DNA of 64,000 nt from Candidatus Dormiibacterota bacterium (GTDB lineage Bacteria; Chloroflexota; Dormibacteria; Aeolococcales; Aeolococcaceae), in assembly GCA_019245575.1 (NCBI GenBank), contig JAFARE010000001.1, positions 124,001-188,000 on the forward strand, written 5' to 3'. The position numbers were made by a program, and so were the translations under genes. Of this stretch, positions 46,829 to 56,200 are shown in pieces. The notes beneath the pieces are model-generated. The model was given only the letters and a program-made list of their open reading frames with translations, ran no database searches and had not been told where the DNA came from. Each line of letters opens with the position of its first letter. Within the stretch, counting starts at the first letter, position 1.

Positions 46829-48022
46829 ATGGCCATGGACGAGGTCCAGTTCGCCGACGGCATCGACGCGCCGGACCGCCTCGCGTTCGGGCTCGGCGCG
46901 GGGCAGCTGCTGGTGGTCGTGGCCGGAGCGATGCTCGCCTACGCCCTGGCGCGCGCACCGCTGCCCACGGGGCTGGGCCCGCCGCTGGCGTTGACGGTGG
47001 CAGCGCTGGCCGCAGCCCTGGGTTGGCTGCGCCTGGCCGGCCGGCCGGCGCTGGACTGGGCGCTGTTCGCCGGCCGCTTCCTCGCCCAGAGCCGCGCCGG
47101 GTCACTCGACGTGACGAGCGCGGACGCGCCGCCCGTTGATGGCGCGGCCATGCCTGCCCATGGCGAGGCCCTGCCGGCGACCCGCGGCCTTGTGGTGCCG
47201 CTGCGGCGCTATGCGGTCGGCGACGCGGGGGCCGTGCCCGCGCTCCGGACCGCGACGCCGCCCGCACGCCGTCTGCGCATCGGCGGCGCCCATCGCATCA
47301 CGCTGTTCTCGCTCAAGGGCGGCACCGGCCGGACCACGCTCGCCACCGAGCTCGCCTGCTTGCTCGCCGACCCGAGCTCCGGCGAGCGCCTCCGCGTGGC
47401 ACTGGTCGACCTGGACACGCGAAGCGCGAGCGTGGCCGTGCGGCTGGGCATGGCGTGCGCAACCGTCGCCGACTACGCGCTGGCTCCGCCGGAGGGCAGG
47501 TGCGCCGCCGGGTTCATGACGGAGCACGGCTCCGGCGCCCACGTGATGCTGGGCACGCCGCGACCGTCGGGTGGCGACTGGCCGCTGAACGCGGGCGTGG
47601 TGCGCGACCTGCTGCGCGACCTCGACGTCGAGGGGTTCGACATCGTCATCACCGACGTCGCTGCCGAGCTCTCGGCGCTCACCGCCGCGGTGATCACATC
47701 GGCCGACGACGTGCTCGTGGTGCTCAACGCCACTCCTGGCGGCGTCCAGGACGCGTATCGCACCACGGAGCAGCTGCGCAGGCTCGGCGTCCGACATCAG
47801 CTGCGCTTCGTCGTCAACCGCGCCCGCGCGGGCGTGGACTTCGCCACCGCGATGAGCGACCTCGCCGGCCACGTCATCGCGGAGATCCCGGACGACCCGG
47901 CGGTGCTCGAGGCGGAGGACCGGCAGCGGTGCGTCGCCGACGCGGGCGGTGCCGCCGCCGACGCGCTGCACCGGCTGGCGCGGCGGGTGCGGCGCGAATT
48001 GGCCATGCCGCGTCACGCGTGA
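46829..48022 (+). CDS. PrgI-like two-TM domain fused to ParA/CpaE-like P-loop ATPase
   Basis: N-term DAPDRLAFGLGAGQLLVVVAGAMLAYALARAPLPTGLGPPLALTVAALAAALGWLRLAGRPALDWALFAGRFLAQSR; FSLKGGTGRTTLATELACLLAD deviant Walker A. Confidence 0.8.
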   Translation: MAMDEVQFADGIDAPDRLAFGLGAGQLLVVVAGAMLAYALARAPLPTGLGPPLALTVAALAAALGWLRLAGRPALDWALFAGRFLAQSRAGSLDVTSADAPPVDGAAMPAHGEALPATRGLVVPLRRYAVGDAGAVPALRTATPPARRLRIGGAHRITLFSLKGGTGRTTLATELACLLADPSSGERLRVALVDLDTRSASVAVRLGMACATVADYALAPPEGRCAAGFMTEHGSGAHVMLGTPRPSGGDWPLNAGVVRDLLRDLDVEGFDIVITDVAAELSALTAAVITSADDVLVVLNATPGGVQDAYRTTEQLRRLGVRHQLRFVVNRARAGVDFATAMSDLAGHVIAEIPDDPAVLEAEDRQRCVADAGGAAADALHRLARRVRRELAMPRHA

Positions 48023-50154
48023 TCCACGCAGCGGTTCGGGGCGTGCGCGGCGCGCGCGAGCAGCGCGTCGGGCCGTTTCGCGTCCGCGATGCGCACGTGG
48101 TGCATCCGAACGGCGACGTGTCGGCGGTGGTGCGGACCGGCGACCTGGACATCGAAGCGATGGATCCGGCGAGAGCGGCAGCGGTTGTAGCCGCGTTCTC
48201 GCGGCTCTGCCGCTCGCTGGACAGGCCGCTGCAATTGCTGGTGCGCGTGCGACCCGTGCAGCACGAAGCGACGGTGGCGCCGGGCACGTCAGCGCACGGC
48301 GACCTCGAGGCTGCGCAGCGCGAACACTGGTCGCGGCATGCCGACCTTGGGGCGGCACACACGCATACGGTGCTGCTCGCGGTGCGCGCCGCGCAGCCCG
48401 CGGGACTCGACACCGCGGTGGCGCGCGTCGAGGACGCTGTGCGCGCCATCGGCGTGGGTGGCACGTGCCTGCGCGACGACGAGCTGTTGCGCGCGGTCAC
48501 CGAGGATTGCGCTGAAGGACACCTCGCGTGGCGCGCCGAGGCGCAGCACGTCGTGGTCAACGAAACGCTGGTGCGCGGCTTCGCGCTGCGCCGGCTGCCC
48601 GGACATCCCGTGCCGGCGGGATGGCTGGCGCCGCTGCTGCGCGTGCCCGTGGAGTGCGACATCGCGATCCACATCGCGCCCGCCGCGCTGGGCGATGCGT
48701 TGCACACCCTGGGACGCCGTCTGCGCGACTTCTCCGCGCACCGCATGCTGGAGAGCGAGCGCGGGGTGGTCGGCGACGTGCACGTGGATGTCGCGCTCGA
48801 TTCAGCCATGCGTTTGCGCGGCCGGCTGGCGCGCAACCTGGGGCGCCCGCTGCTGCTCTCGATCACCGCCGCGGTGCGCGCGCCCACGCTCGACGAGCTG
48901 CACCGGCGCAGCGAACGGGTGCGTCTTGGGTTTCGCGCTGCAATGGTGGACGCGGAGCCGGCGCACTTCCGCCACCTGGCCGCGTATGTCACCGCCCTGC
49001 CGCTGTGCATCGATTCGCTCGGCGCGGCGAAGCTCGTGGAGTCGGAGGCCGCGGCGACGTGCGTGCCCTGGGTGGAAGCGATGTGCGACGACCCCGGCGG
49101 TTATCGCATCGGCGTCTCGCTCGGTTCCGGCGTGCCGGTGCGCCTGGCGCCGTTCGACACCGCCCGCCACGCAAACGCGAACATCGCGGTGTTCGCCGCG
49201 TCGGGCCACGGCAAGAGCTTCGCGCTGGGCGCGCTGATGCTCGAGGCGGCCACGCACGGCGCGGGCGCCGTGGTGATTGACCCCGAGGGCGAGCACGAGC
49301 CGGTGGTGAACGCGCTCGGCGGGCGCTATCTGAGGCTGGCGCCCGGCGGCGCGAGCGCGGTCAACGTGTTCGACAGCGCAGGCGACGACCCCGAGGATGC
49401 GGTGGCGGCGGTGACGGAGCTCGTCGCGGTGCTGGGCGGGGGCCGGCTGGATGACGTGGAGCGCGCGGTCGTGGACGCTGCCGCTCGCGAAGCGCAGCAC
49501 GCAGCCCTCGCAAACGGCGGCACGCCGATCCTGGCCGGCTGCATTCCCATGCTCCAGCGCGACGCGCCGCGCGTCGCCGCGGTGGTGCGCCGGTTCTGCA
49601 CGGGCGCGCTCGGCGCGCTGTTCAACCGCCCGACCTCCGTGCGCCTGAACACACGCGTCTGCGGTATCTCGCTGCGCGACATGCCTGCCGAGCATCTGCC
49701 CGCGGCGGCGCACATCGTGGCCCGCTGGCTGTGGGCGCTGGTGCGCCGCGACCGCAGCCGCCGGCTGATCGTCTTCGACGAGGTCGGCGCGCTCTGCGGC
49801 CACGCCCCACTGCGGGCACTGCTCGTGCAGCTGGCGCGGCGCTGCCGCAAGTACGGGGCGTCGCTCGTCGTCGCCACGCAGAACGCGCAGGACCTGCTGG
49901 GCACGGACGAGGGCAGCGTCGTCGCCACCAACTGCGCGGTGCTGCTACTCGGCGGCCACCGTCCAGCCGAGACGGCGAGGATGGAGCGTGCCTTCGGGCT
50001 CACGGAACGGCAGCGCCGCTTCCTCGAGGCGTGCGCCCGTGGCGAGTTCCTCCTGATGGCCGGCGACCGCCGCCTGGAGATGCGCATCGAGGTGCCCGAG
50101 CTCCATCGCAGGATCCTGCTGGGCGAGACCGAGTGGCGGACCGCGACCCCTTGA
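48019..50154 (+). CDS. VirB4/TraC-like conjugation ATPase
   Basis: GTG overlapping the upstream stop (GTGA); FAASGHGKSFALGALMLEAATHGAGAVVIDPEGEHEPVVNALGGRYLRLAPGGASAVNVFD...RLIVFDEVGALCGHAPLRALLVQLARRCRKYGASLVVATQNAQDLLGTDEG. Confidence 0.9.
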   Translation: MIHAAVRGVRGAREQRVGPFRVRDAHVVHPNGDVSAVVRTGDLDIEAMDPARAAAVVAAFSRLCRSLDRPLQLLVRVRPVQHEATVAPGTSAHGDLEAAQREHWSRHADLGAAHTHTVLLAVRAAQPAGLDTAVARVEDAVRAIGVGGTCLRDDELLRAVTEDCAEGHLAWRAEAQHVVVNETLVRGFALRRLPGHPVPAGWLAPLLRVPVECDIAIHIAPAALGDALHTLGRRLRDFSAHRMLESERGVVGDVHVDVALDSAMRLRGRLARNLGRPLLLSITAAVRAPTLDELHRRSERVRLGFRAAMVDAEPAHFRHLAAYVTALPLCIDSLGAAKLVESEAAATCVPWVEAMCDDPGGYRIGVSLGSGVPVRLAPFDTARHANANIAVFAASGHGKSFALGALMLEAATHGAGAVVIDPEGEHEPVVNALGGRYLRLAPGGASAVNVFDSAGDDPEDAVAAVTELVAVLGGGRLDDVERAVVDAAAREAQHAALANGGTPILAGCIPMLQRDAPRVAAVVRRFCTGALGALFNRPTSVRLNTRVCGISLRDMPAEHLPAAAHIVARWLWALVRRDRSRRLIVFDEVGALCGHAPLRALLVQLARRCRKYGASLVVATQNAQDLLGTDEGSVVATNCAVLLLGGHRPAETARMERAFGLTERQRRFLEACARGEFLLMAGDRRLEMRIEVPELHRRILLGETEWRTATP

Positions 50155-50170
50155 CGGGTCGGAGGGCCGG

Positions 50171-50218
50171 TCTCAAGATATGGGGGCTCCTAGGCGGGCG
50201 GACCCCAACATGTGGGAT
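50171..50218 (+). promoter_or_regulatory. tandem NrdR-box-like motifs plus -10 (GATAAT) upstream of nrdJ
   Basis: TCTCAAGATATGGGGG (50171-50186) and CCCCAACATGTGGGAT (50203-50218), 32-bp register; second box overlaps GATAAT at 50216-50221. Confidence 0.75.
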
Positions 50219-50328
50219 AATGTGAGGGTTCACAACGTCGAGGTCGGGGCCAGCCGACCCGCCGGGCGCGAAGTTTCTGCCCACGTCTCAGCACCGTAAA
50301 GCGCCCATCCGATAGAAGAGGAAAGGCC

Positions 50329-53300
50329 GTGGATTCGTCTGTCTCTCAGCAACCCTCCCAGGACCCGGCAGCAGGGCAGGACGCGGCCTCAGCGGCGCCT
50401 GCGACGCAGCACGACGGACAGTCGTCAGTGCAGTTGCAGCGGGCCGGTTTGAGCATCGAGCGCCGCTTCACCCGGCTGGGCGTGCATCCCTTCGACGAGG
50501 TGACCTGGGAGCGGCGCACCGCCTCCATCGGCAACGAGAAGGGCGAGACGGTCTTCGAGCAGAAGGACTGCGAGGTGCCTGCGTTCTGGTCGCAGATGGC
50601 CACAAACGTTGTGGTGAGCAAGTACTTCCGCGGCCCGCTGGGAACGCCGCGGCGTGAGACCAGCGTCAAGCAGATGATCTCGCGCGTCGCGGACACCATC
50701 GCGGAATGGGGCCGGGCCGGCGGCTACTTCGCGTCTGAAGCAGACGCGCTCGCATTCCAGGACGAGCTGACCCACCTGCTGCTGCACCAGAAGATGAGCT
50801 TCAACAGCCCCGTGTGGTTCAACCTCGGTGTGCCGGGCAGCAAGCCGCAGACATCGGCGTGCTTCATAAACAGTGTCGAGGACACGATGGATTCGATCCT
50901 CACGCTGGCAAAGACCGAGGGCATGCTTTTCAAGTACGGCAGCGGCACGGGTACGAATCTGTCGCCGCTGCGTTCCTCGCTGGAGGCACTCGCCGGCGGC
51001 GGCACAGCGAGCGGCCCGGTGTCGTTCATGAAGGGCTTCGATGCCTTCGCCGGTGTGATCAAGAGCGGCGGCACCACGCGGCGCGCGGCCAAGATGGTGA
51101 TCCTCAACGCAGACCATCCCGACGTCGAGGAGTTCATCACCTGCAAGGTGAGCGAGGAGCGCAAGGCGTGGGCGCTCATCGAGGCGGGCTACGAGAGCTC
51201 GTTCACCGGCGAGGCGTACTCGTCCATCTTCTTCCAGAACAGCAACAACTCCGTACGCGTCACTGACGAGTTCATGCGCGCCGTGGAAGAGGACAAGGAC
51301 TGGCAGCTGCGCGCGGTGCTCGATCAGACGCGCGTGGTCAAGACGGTGAAGGCACGCCAGCTGATGCGGCTCATGGCCGAATCTGCGTGGCAGTGCGGCG
51401 ACCCCGGTGTGCAGTACGACACCACGATCAACGACTGGCACACGTCGGCGAACAGCGGCCGTATCAACGCGAGCAATCCGTGCTTTCCTGGCGACGCACG
51501 GGTGCACACGACCGCCGGCCTCATCCCCTTCGCCGCGTTGTACGAGCGGATCGGCTCCGGCGAGGAGCTTCGCGTGTACACGCACCGTGCGACTGCTCCG
51601 CAACCAGGGATGGGAGTAGTTGCGACGAAGCCGCTCGCGATCATGCAGACGGGCATCAAGTCGCTGATCAAGCTGACCTTCGCCAACGGGCAGTCGCTGC
51701 GGTGCACCCCGAATCATCGTCTCTGGACGCTCAACCGAGGCTACGTCGCGGCCAGTGAGCTCACCGTGGATGACGCGGTCCTGATGAACGACACCGCTAC
51801 GCCGGCCTGCGAGGCCTCCTGGGCGCTGCCGGTGAAGGTGGAAGCGGCAGCGTTGTCCTGGCGGCAAGGCGGGACCAAGGTTCGACAGGCTCTTCCCGAG
51901 CGCTGGAGCGAGCCCCTCGGCGAACTCACCGGACACCTGGTCGGCGACGGTTGCATGACCGACAGCTCAACGGTCTGGGTCTACGGCGGAGAGGACGTCA
52001 CCGAAGGCGTCACCGATCGCCACGAGCGCTTTCTGACCGCCCTCGTCGGCGGTGTGTCGCGCAAGACCATGGAGAACGGCACCGTGCAGCTCACGGCAGG
52101 ATCCGCTGCCGTCCGTCGTCTGTTCGCAGGTATCGGCGTCAGCACGAAGCGCGCTCATGAGAAGCGCGTTCCTAGCGCTGTGTTCGAGGCACCCCCCGAG
52201 GTCCAGGCTGCGTTTTTGCGAGGACTCTTCGGCGCTGATGGCTGCATCTCCCTCGTCGAAGGCGGCAAATCCAGCCGATACGTCGGTCTCGGTAGCCGGA
52301 GCGAGGCGCTCCTCAACGACGTCCAGCGGCTGCTCAGCGCCTTCGGGATCCGTTCTCGGGTCTATCGGGTCTCGCGACCCACCAACAGCAGCCCCTTCAC
52401 GTATCAGCGCGTCAACGGCGAGCACGTCGAGTACATGACCCGCGACGGCTTCGACCTGCGCATCACAGGCACTGACATGGTCCGCTTCGCCGAGGACATC
52501 GCCTTCTCGACGCCGAGAAAGCAAGAGGCCCTCGAGGCGCTGCTCCAGACCACAGAGCGGTATGCGACCAAGCCCGGAACCCGTCTCGTTGCACGTGAGG
52601 AGGCCGGCACGGAGCTGGTCTACAACCTCACCGAACCCCTGCACCACTCCTACATCGTCGATGGCTTCGTGGTGGCCAACTGCAGTGAATACATGTACCT
52701 CGACGACACCAGCTGCAACCTGGCGTCGATCAATCTCACGAGGTTCCTCAACGACGATGGCTCGATCGACATCGATGCCTACCGCCATGCGATCCACATC
52801 ACCATCACGGCGCAGGAGATCCTGGTCAGCAACGCCTCGTATCCCACCGAGAAGATCACGCGCAACAGTGAGGACTACCGTCCGCTGGGCCTCGGCTATG
52901 CCAACCTCGGCGCGCTGCTCATGGCACGCGGCGTGCCGTACGACTCCCCCAAGGGACGCGACCTCGCCGCCTGCCTGACGGCGATCCTCACGGGTGAGGC
53001 GTATGCGCAGTCGGCACGGGTCGCGCGCGAGATCGGGCCGTTCAACGGCTACCCGGCGAACCGCAAGCCGATGCTTCGCGTCATCGGCAAGCACCGCGAG
53101 GCCGCGTACAACATCCCGGCCGACAGCGTCGAGCCGGCACTCACCGCCGCCGCGCGCCATGCGTGGGACGAGGCACACGAGCTCGGCGCGCGCCACGGCT
53201 ATCGCAACGCGCAGGCCACTGTGCTCGCGCCCACCGGCACCATAAGCTTCATGCTCGACTGCGACACCACCGGCGTCGAGCCGGACATAGCGCTGGTCAA

Positions 53301-54360
53301 GTACAAGAAGCTCGTCGGCGGCGGCATGCTGAAGATCGTCAACCAGACAGTGCCGTCAGCGCTGCGCCGGCTCGGCTACGGCGACACGGCAATCGGCGAC
53401 ATCGTCGCCTACATCGACCGCAACGACACCATCGAGGGCGCGCCGCAGCTGCGCGACGACGACGTCGCCGTCTTCGACTGCGCATTCACGCCGCAGAACG
53501 GCAAGCGCTCCATCACGTGGCAGGGCCACCTGCGCATGATGGCCGCGGTCCAGCCGTTCATCAGCGGCGCAATCTCCAAGACGGTGAACATGCCCGGCGA
53601 GTCGACCGTCGAGGACGTCGAGCAGGCGTACATCGACGGCTGGAAGCTCGGTCTCAAGGCCGTGGCGATCTACCGCGACGGCAGCAAGCGCAGCCAGCCG
53701 CTGGCCACCAGCATCGACAAGACAACAGGACAGCGCGTGCCGGTCGTGGAGCGGCCGCTGCGCAAGCGGCTGCCATCGGAGCGCACCGCGCTGACGCACC
53801 GCTTCGAGGTCGGCGGCCACGAGGGGTACATCACCGTCGGCCTGTACGACGACGGCACGCCGGGCGAGATCTTCCTGCGCATGGCCAAGGAGGGCTCGAC
53901 GGTCAGCGGCCTGATGGACTCCTTTGCGACCGCCGTGTCGCTGGCGCTGCAGTACGGCGTGCCGCTGCAGGCGCTGGTGGACAAGTTCTCGCACACGCGC
54001 TTCGACCCGCAGGGCTTCACCAAGAATCCTGAGATTCCAATCGCCAAGTCGGTGATGGATTACATCTTCCGCTGGCTGGCGTCGCGCTTCCTCTCCGTTG
54101 AAGAGCGCGACCGTCTCGGCATCATCCGTCGCGACGCGGACGGCGCACCGGTGGACGCATCCGCCGAGCCCGCCGCGACCCCCGCGCCCGCATCGGTGAG
54201 CGTCCCGATCCAGGTGGCGCAACCGATAGCAACGGGCGTGCCCGGCGCATTCATCAACCAGGAGGACGCGCCCACCTGCAGCGAGTGCGGCAGCCTCATG
54301 GTGCGCAACGGCGCTTGCTACAAGTGCCACAACTGCGGCGCCACGAGCGGCTGCAGCTGA
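50329..54360 (+). CDS. nrdJ: class II (B12-dependent) ribonucleoside-diphosphate reductase, intein-containing
   Basis: FNSPVWFNLGVPG...ACFINSVEDTMDSIL...KYGSGTGTNLSPLRS...NASNPC|intein|CSEYMYLDDTSCNLAS...TVLAPTGTISFMLDCDTTGVEP; C-terminal CxxC..CxxC. Confidence 0.96.
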   Translation: MDSSVSQQPSQDPAAGQDAASAAPATQHDGQSSVQLQRAGLSIERRFTRLGVHPFDEVTWERRTASIGNEKGETVFEQKDCEVPAFWSQMATNVVVSKYFRGPLGTPRRETSVKQMISRVADTIAEWGRAGGYFASEADALAFQDELTHLLLHQKMSFNSPVWFNLGVPGSKPQTSACFINSVEDTMDSILTLAKTEGMLFKYGSGTGTNLSPLRSSLEALAGGGTASGPVSFMKGFDAFAGVIKSGGTTRRAAKMVILNADHPDVEEFITCKVSEERKAWALIEAGYESSFTGEAYSSIFFQNSNNSVRVTDEFMRAVEEDKDWQLRAVLDQTRVVKTVKARQLMRLMAESAWQCGDPGVQYDTTINDWHTSANSGRINASNPCFPGDARVHTTAGLIPFAALYERIGSGEELRVYTHRATAPQPGMGVVATKPLAIMQTGIKSLIKLTFANGQSLRCTPNHRLWTLNRGYVAASELTVDDAVLMNDTATPACEASWALPVKVEAAALSWRQGGTKVRQALPERWSEPLGELTGHLVGDGCMTDSSTVWVYGGEDVTEGVTDRHERFLTALVGGVSRKTMENGTVQLTAGSAAVRRLFAGIGVSTKRAHEKRVPSAVFEAPPEVQAAFLRGLFGADGCISLVEGGKSSRYVGLGSRSEALLNDVQRLLSAFGIRSRVYRVSRPTNSSPFTYQRVNGEHVEYMTRDGFDLRITGTDMVRFAEDIAFSTPRKQEALEALLQTTERYATKPGTRLVAREEAGTELVYNLTEPLHHSYIVDGFVVANCSEYMYLDDTSCNLASINLTRFLNDDGSIDIDAYRHAIHITITAQEILVSNASYPTEKITRNSEDYRPLGLGYANLGALLMARGVPYDSPKGRDLAACLTAILTGEAYAQSARVAREIGPFNGYPANRKPMLRVIGKHREAAYNIPADSVEPALTAAARHAWDEAHELGARHGYRNAQATVLAPTGTISFMLDCDTTGVEPDIALVKYKKLVGGGMLKIVNQTVPSALRRLGYGDTAIGDIVAYIDRNDTIEGAPQLRDDDVAVFDCAFTPQNGKRSITWQGHLRMMAAVQPFISGAISKTVNMPGESTVEDVEQAYIDGWKLGLKAVAIYRDGSKRSQPLATSIDKTTGQRVPVVERPLRKRLPSERTALTHRFEVGGHEGYITVGLYDDGTPGEIFLRMAKEGSTVSGLMDSFATAVSLALQYGVPLQALVDKFSHTRFDPQGFTKNPEIPIAKSVMDYIFRWLASRFLSVEERDRLGIIRRDADGAPVDASAEPAATPAPASVSVPIQVAQPIATGVPGAFINQEDAPTCSECGSLMVRNGACYKCHNCGATSGCS
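51481..52680 (+). mobile_element. intein with LAGLIDADG homing endonuclease domain (400 aa)
   Basis: Starts CFPGDARVHTTAGLIPF, block B TPNHRLW, endonuclease motifs LVGDGCMTD and LFGADGCIS, ends HHSYIVDGFVVAN|C; interrupts NP-CSEY. Confidence 0.95.
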
Positions 54361-54388
54361 GGGCCGCTGCCCAGCTCATCCCCGCCCC

Positions 54389-54419
54389 GGGCCCGGATGG
54401 AGTCCCCCCGTCCGGGCCC
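54389..54419 (+). terminator. stem-loop downstream of nrdJ
   Basis: GGGCCCGGA...TCCGGGCCC, 9-bp stem, no clear T-tract. Confidence 0.5.
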
Positions 54420-54470
54420 CTCGCCGCCGAGGGTGGAACGTCGCTGAATCCCTGACCCTTGAGACCCGAC

Positions 54471-54593
54471 GGCGCGGGGACTAGCCCCGCGCCGCGGGCC
54501 AGGGGTAAGGATGAGGGACTCAGTGAGTTCCGGCCTCTGCTGGCGCCTTGGCGGTGGCCGATGCCGTGGCCCGGTCATCCGCCTTGGCGCCAG
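54471..54593. other. cluster of three strong stem-loops in convergent intergenic region
   Basis: GGCGCGGGG-ACTAG-CCCCGCGCC (54471-54493); GGGACT-CAGTG-AGTTCC (54515-54531); CTGGCGCC-TT-GGCGG...CCGCC-TT-GGCGCCAG (54540-54593). Confidence 0.55.
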
Positions 54594-54697
54594 ACACCCC
54601 CAACGCGACGATGTCACCCCTGGCCAAGACGCGGCCGCGCGTTAGAAGCGCGACTTCACGATCTTTTCGCGGAAATTGACAAACCTTTATCGCGGGC

Positions 54698-55990
54698 CTA
54701 GCGAATCCGGTGCAGCAGCCACTCCGAGAGGGGCACGACCTCCAGGATCGCCGGGGGAGAACCCGCTGCCGCCGTGCTGTTGCGCCCGCCCGCCGACACG
54801 CGCGCGCCGGCCACGTGCGCGCCCGGCGTGTTGCTGCTGTTGGGCGCAGGGTCACCGTCAGTGACGATGAGGCCGCCGGGCACCGGCGCCTGCGCGCTGC
54901 CGAGTCTCTGCGCCCAGGAGAGCATCACGCCCTCAACCGGGTCGCCGGGGCCAACCGAGTAGCCGCCGTCACCGGTGATGTGCTTGCTCCAGATCAGGTA
55001 GCCGCCACCGCCGCCACCGAAGAAGGCCGTGAGCTTGGCGCTGAACTCGTCCGCGCGCGCCTGGCCCGACGTGCTCTGGATCCCCGCCTCGCCCATGAAC
55101 AGCGGCTTGTTCAGCGCCTTGCACTGCGCCAGCCGCAGCGAGAGGTTGGCGACCATCGCCACGGCGTCGTTGTTGTAGTCGTGGAACTCGCACACGTCGA
55201 TTCCGCCGGAGTGCAGCGTGGCGTAGTCGCTGCCCACGGCGCCGCACTGCCCGCCGCCCATCGTGCCCAGCGAGACGAGGTGGTTCGTGTCGACGGACTT
55301 GATCACGCCGGCCATGTCCTCCGCGAAGGCGTGCATCGCCTGCGCGGCAGCCGCCTCGTTGCAGTTGCCACTCGCGTCCTTGGCCTCGCCCTCGTTGACC
55401 AGCTGCCACATCGCGATGCGCGGATCCCCGACGTAGTGCGCCGCCATGGCGTGCACGAAGTCGCGGTAGCTGAGCGGATAGCCCGAGTCCGGCGACCGGT
55501 ATCCGCCCTGGTACCACGTGATGTCGCGATACGCATGGTTGGGCTCGCACGCGGTCCACTGGTTCTCGAGCGTGGCCACGACGCGGATGCCGTGCGCCGC
55601 AGCGAAGCTCAGCACGCGGTCGTACTGGGCGAAGTTGGCCGGGTTGCCCGCCTGGTAGCTCTGGAAGAACCACACGCGAGCCACCGAGGCACCGCTGGCC
55701 GACTGCATCTCGCTGTAGAACTGGTCCATCTCCGCATCGGTGTACACACCGCCGCACTGATAGCCGGGCGACGTCGACGTGGTCTGGTACGCGTCGTAGC
55801 CGACGAACCTGAACGGCGTGCCACCGATGTAGAACTGCGTACCCACCGCACGCACGAACGCGCCGCTCGCGCTCGCGAGCCGCACGTCACCGAGCGCGAC
55901 CGCCGTGACGGCGATCATCGCGAGACCCAGCAGGAGCCGCCGCGGCCTGACGTACGTCGCTGGACGTGTCCACGAGCGCGATGCGGGCAT
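54698..55990 (-). CDS. secreted GH5-like (cellulase/mannanase superfamily) glycoside hydrolase, copy 1
   Basis: FRFVGYDAYQTTSTSPGYQCGGVYTDAEMDQFYSEMQ...WQLVNEGEAKDASG...VCEFHDYNNDA...LFMGEAGIQ. Confidence 0.82.
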   Translation of the reverse strand: MPASRSWTRPATYVRPRRLLLGLAMIAVTAVALGDVRLASASGAFVRAVGTQFYIGGTPFRFVGYDAYQTTSTSPGYQCGGVYTDAEMDQFYSEMQSASGASVARVWFFQSYQAGNPANFAQYDRVLSFAAAHGIRVVATLENQWTACEPNHAYRDITWYQGGYRSPDSGYPLSYRDFVHAMAAHYVGDPRIAMWQLVNEGEAKDASGNCNEAAAAQAMHAFAEDMAGVIKSVDTNHLVSLGTMGGGQCGAVGSDYATLHSGGIDVCEFHDYNNDAVAMVANLSLRLAQCKALNKPLFMGEAGIQSTSGQARADEFSAKLTAFFGGGGGGYLIWSKHITGDGGYSVGPGDPVEGVMLSWAQRLGSAQAPVPGGLIVTDGDPAPNSSNTPGAHVAGARVSAGGRNSTAAAGSPPAILEVVPLSEWLLHRIR

Positions 55991-56200
55991 GCCAAGACCT
56001 CAGTGAGAGCAGCAGCAATCCTTCAGCCCCGACATGCCGGGGCTTCACGCCGGTGACGCGTGTAACGGCGTCGCCGGAACTGCCCCCACGGTAGTGGCGT
56101 CTGTCACAGTCGCGACACGAACGCAGGCGATGCGTTACATCCGCGCGACGGCGCTATCCGAGGGTTAGTGCGGCCTGCGACTCACTCCCAGCCGCGGCCG

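Noticed and set aside
48802-49803. 333-aa antisense ORF over the VirB4-like gene
   Set aside because: Composition and lack of motifs indicate a shadow frame
50155-50328. Possible cobalamin riboswitch upstream of B12-dependent nrdJ
   Set aside because: Region is too short and lacks a recognisable B12-box; NrdR-like boxes explain it better
54459-54701. 80-aa plus-strand ORF in the nrdJ/GH5 gap
   Set aside because: Low-complexity Pro/Trp/Arg composition overlapping strong stem-loops; no coding support
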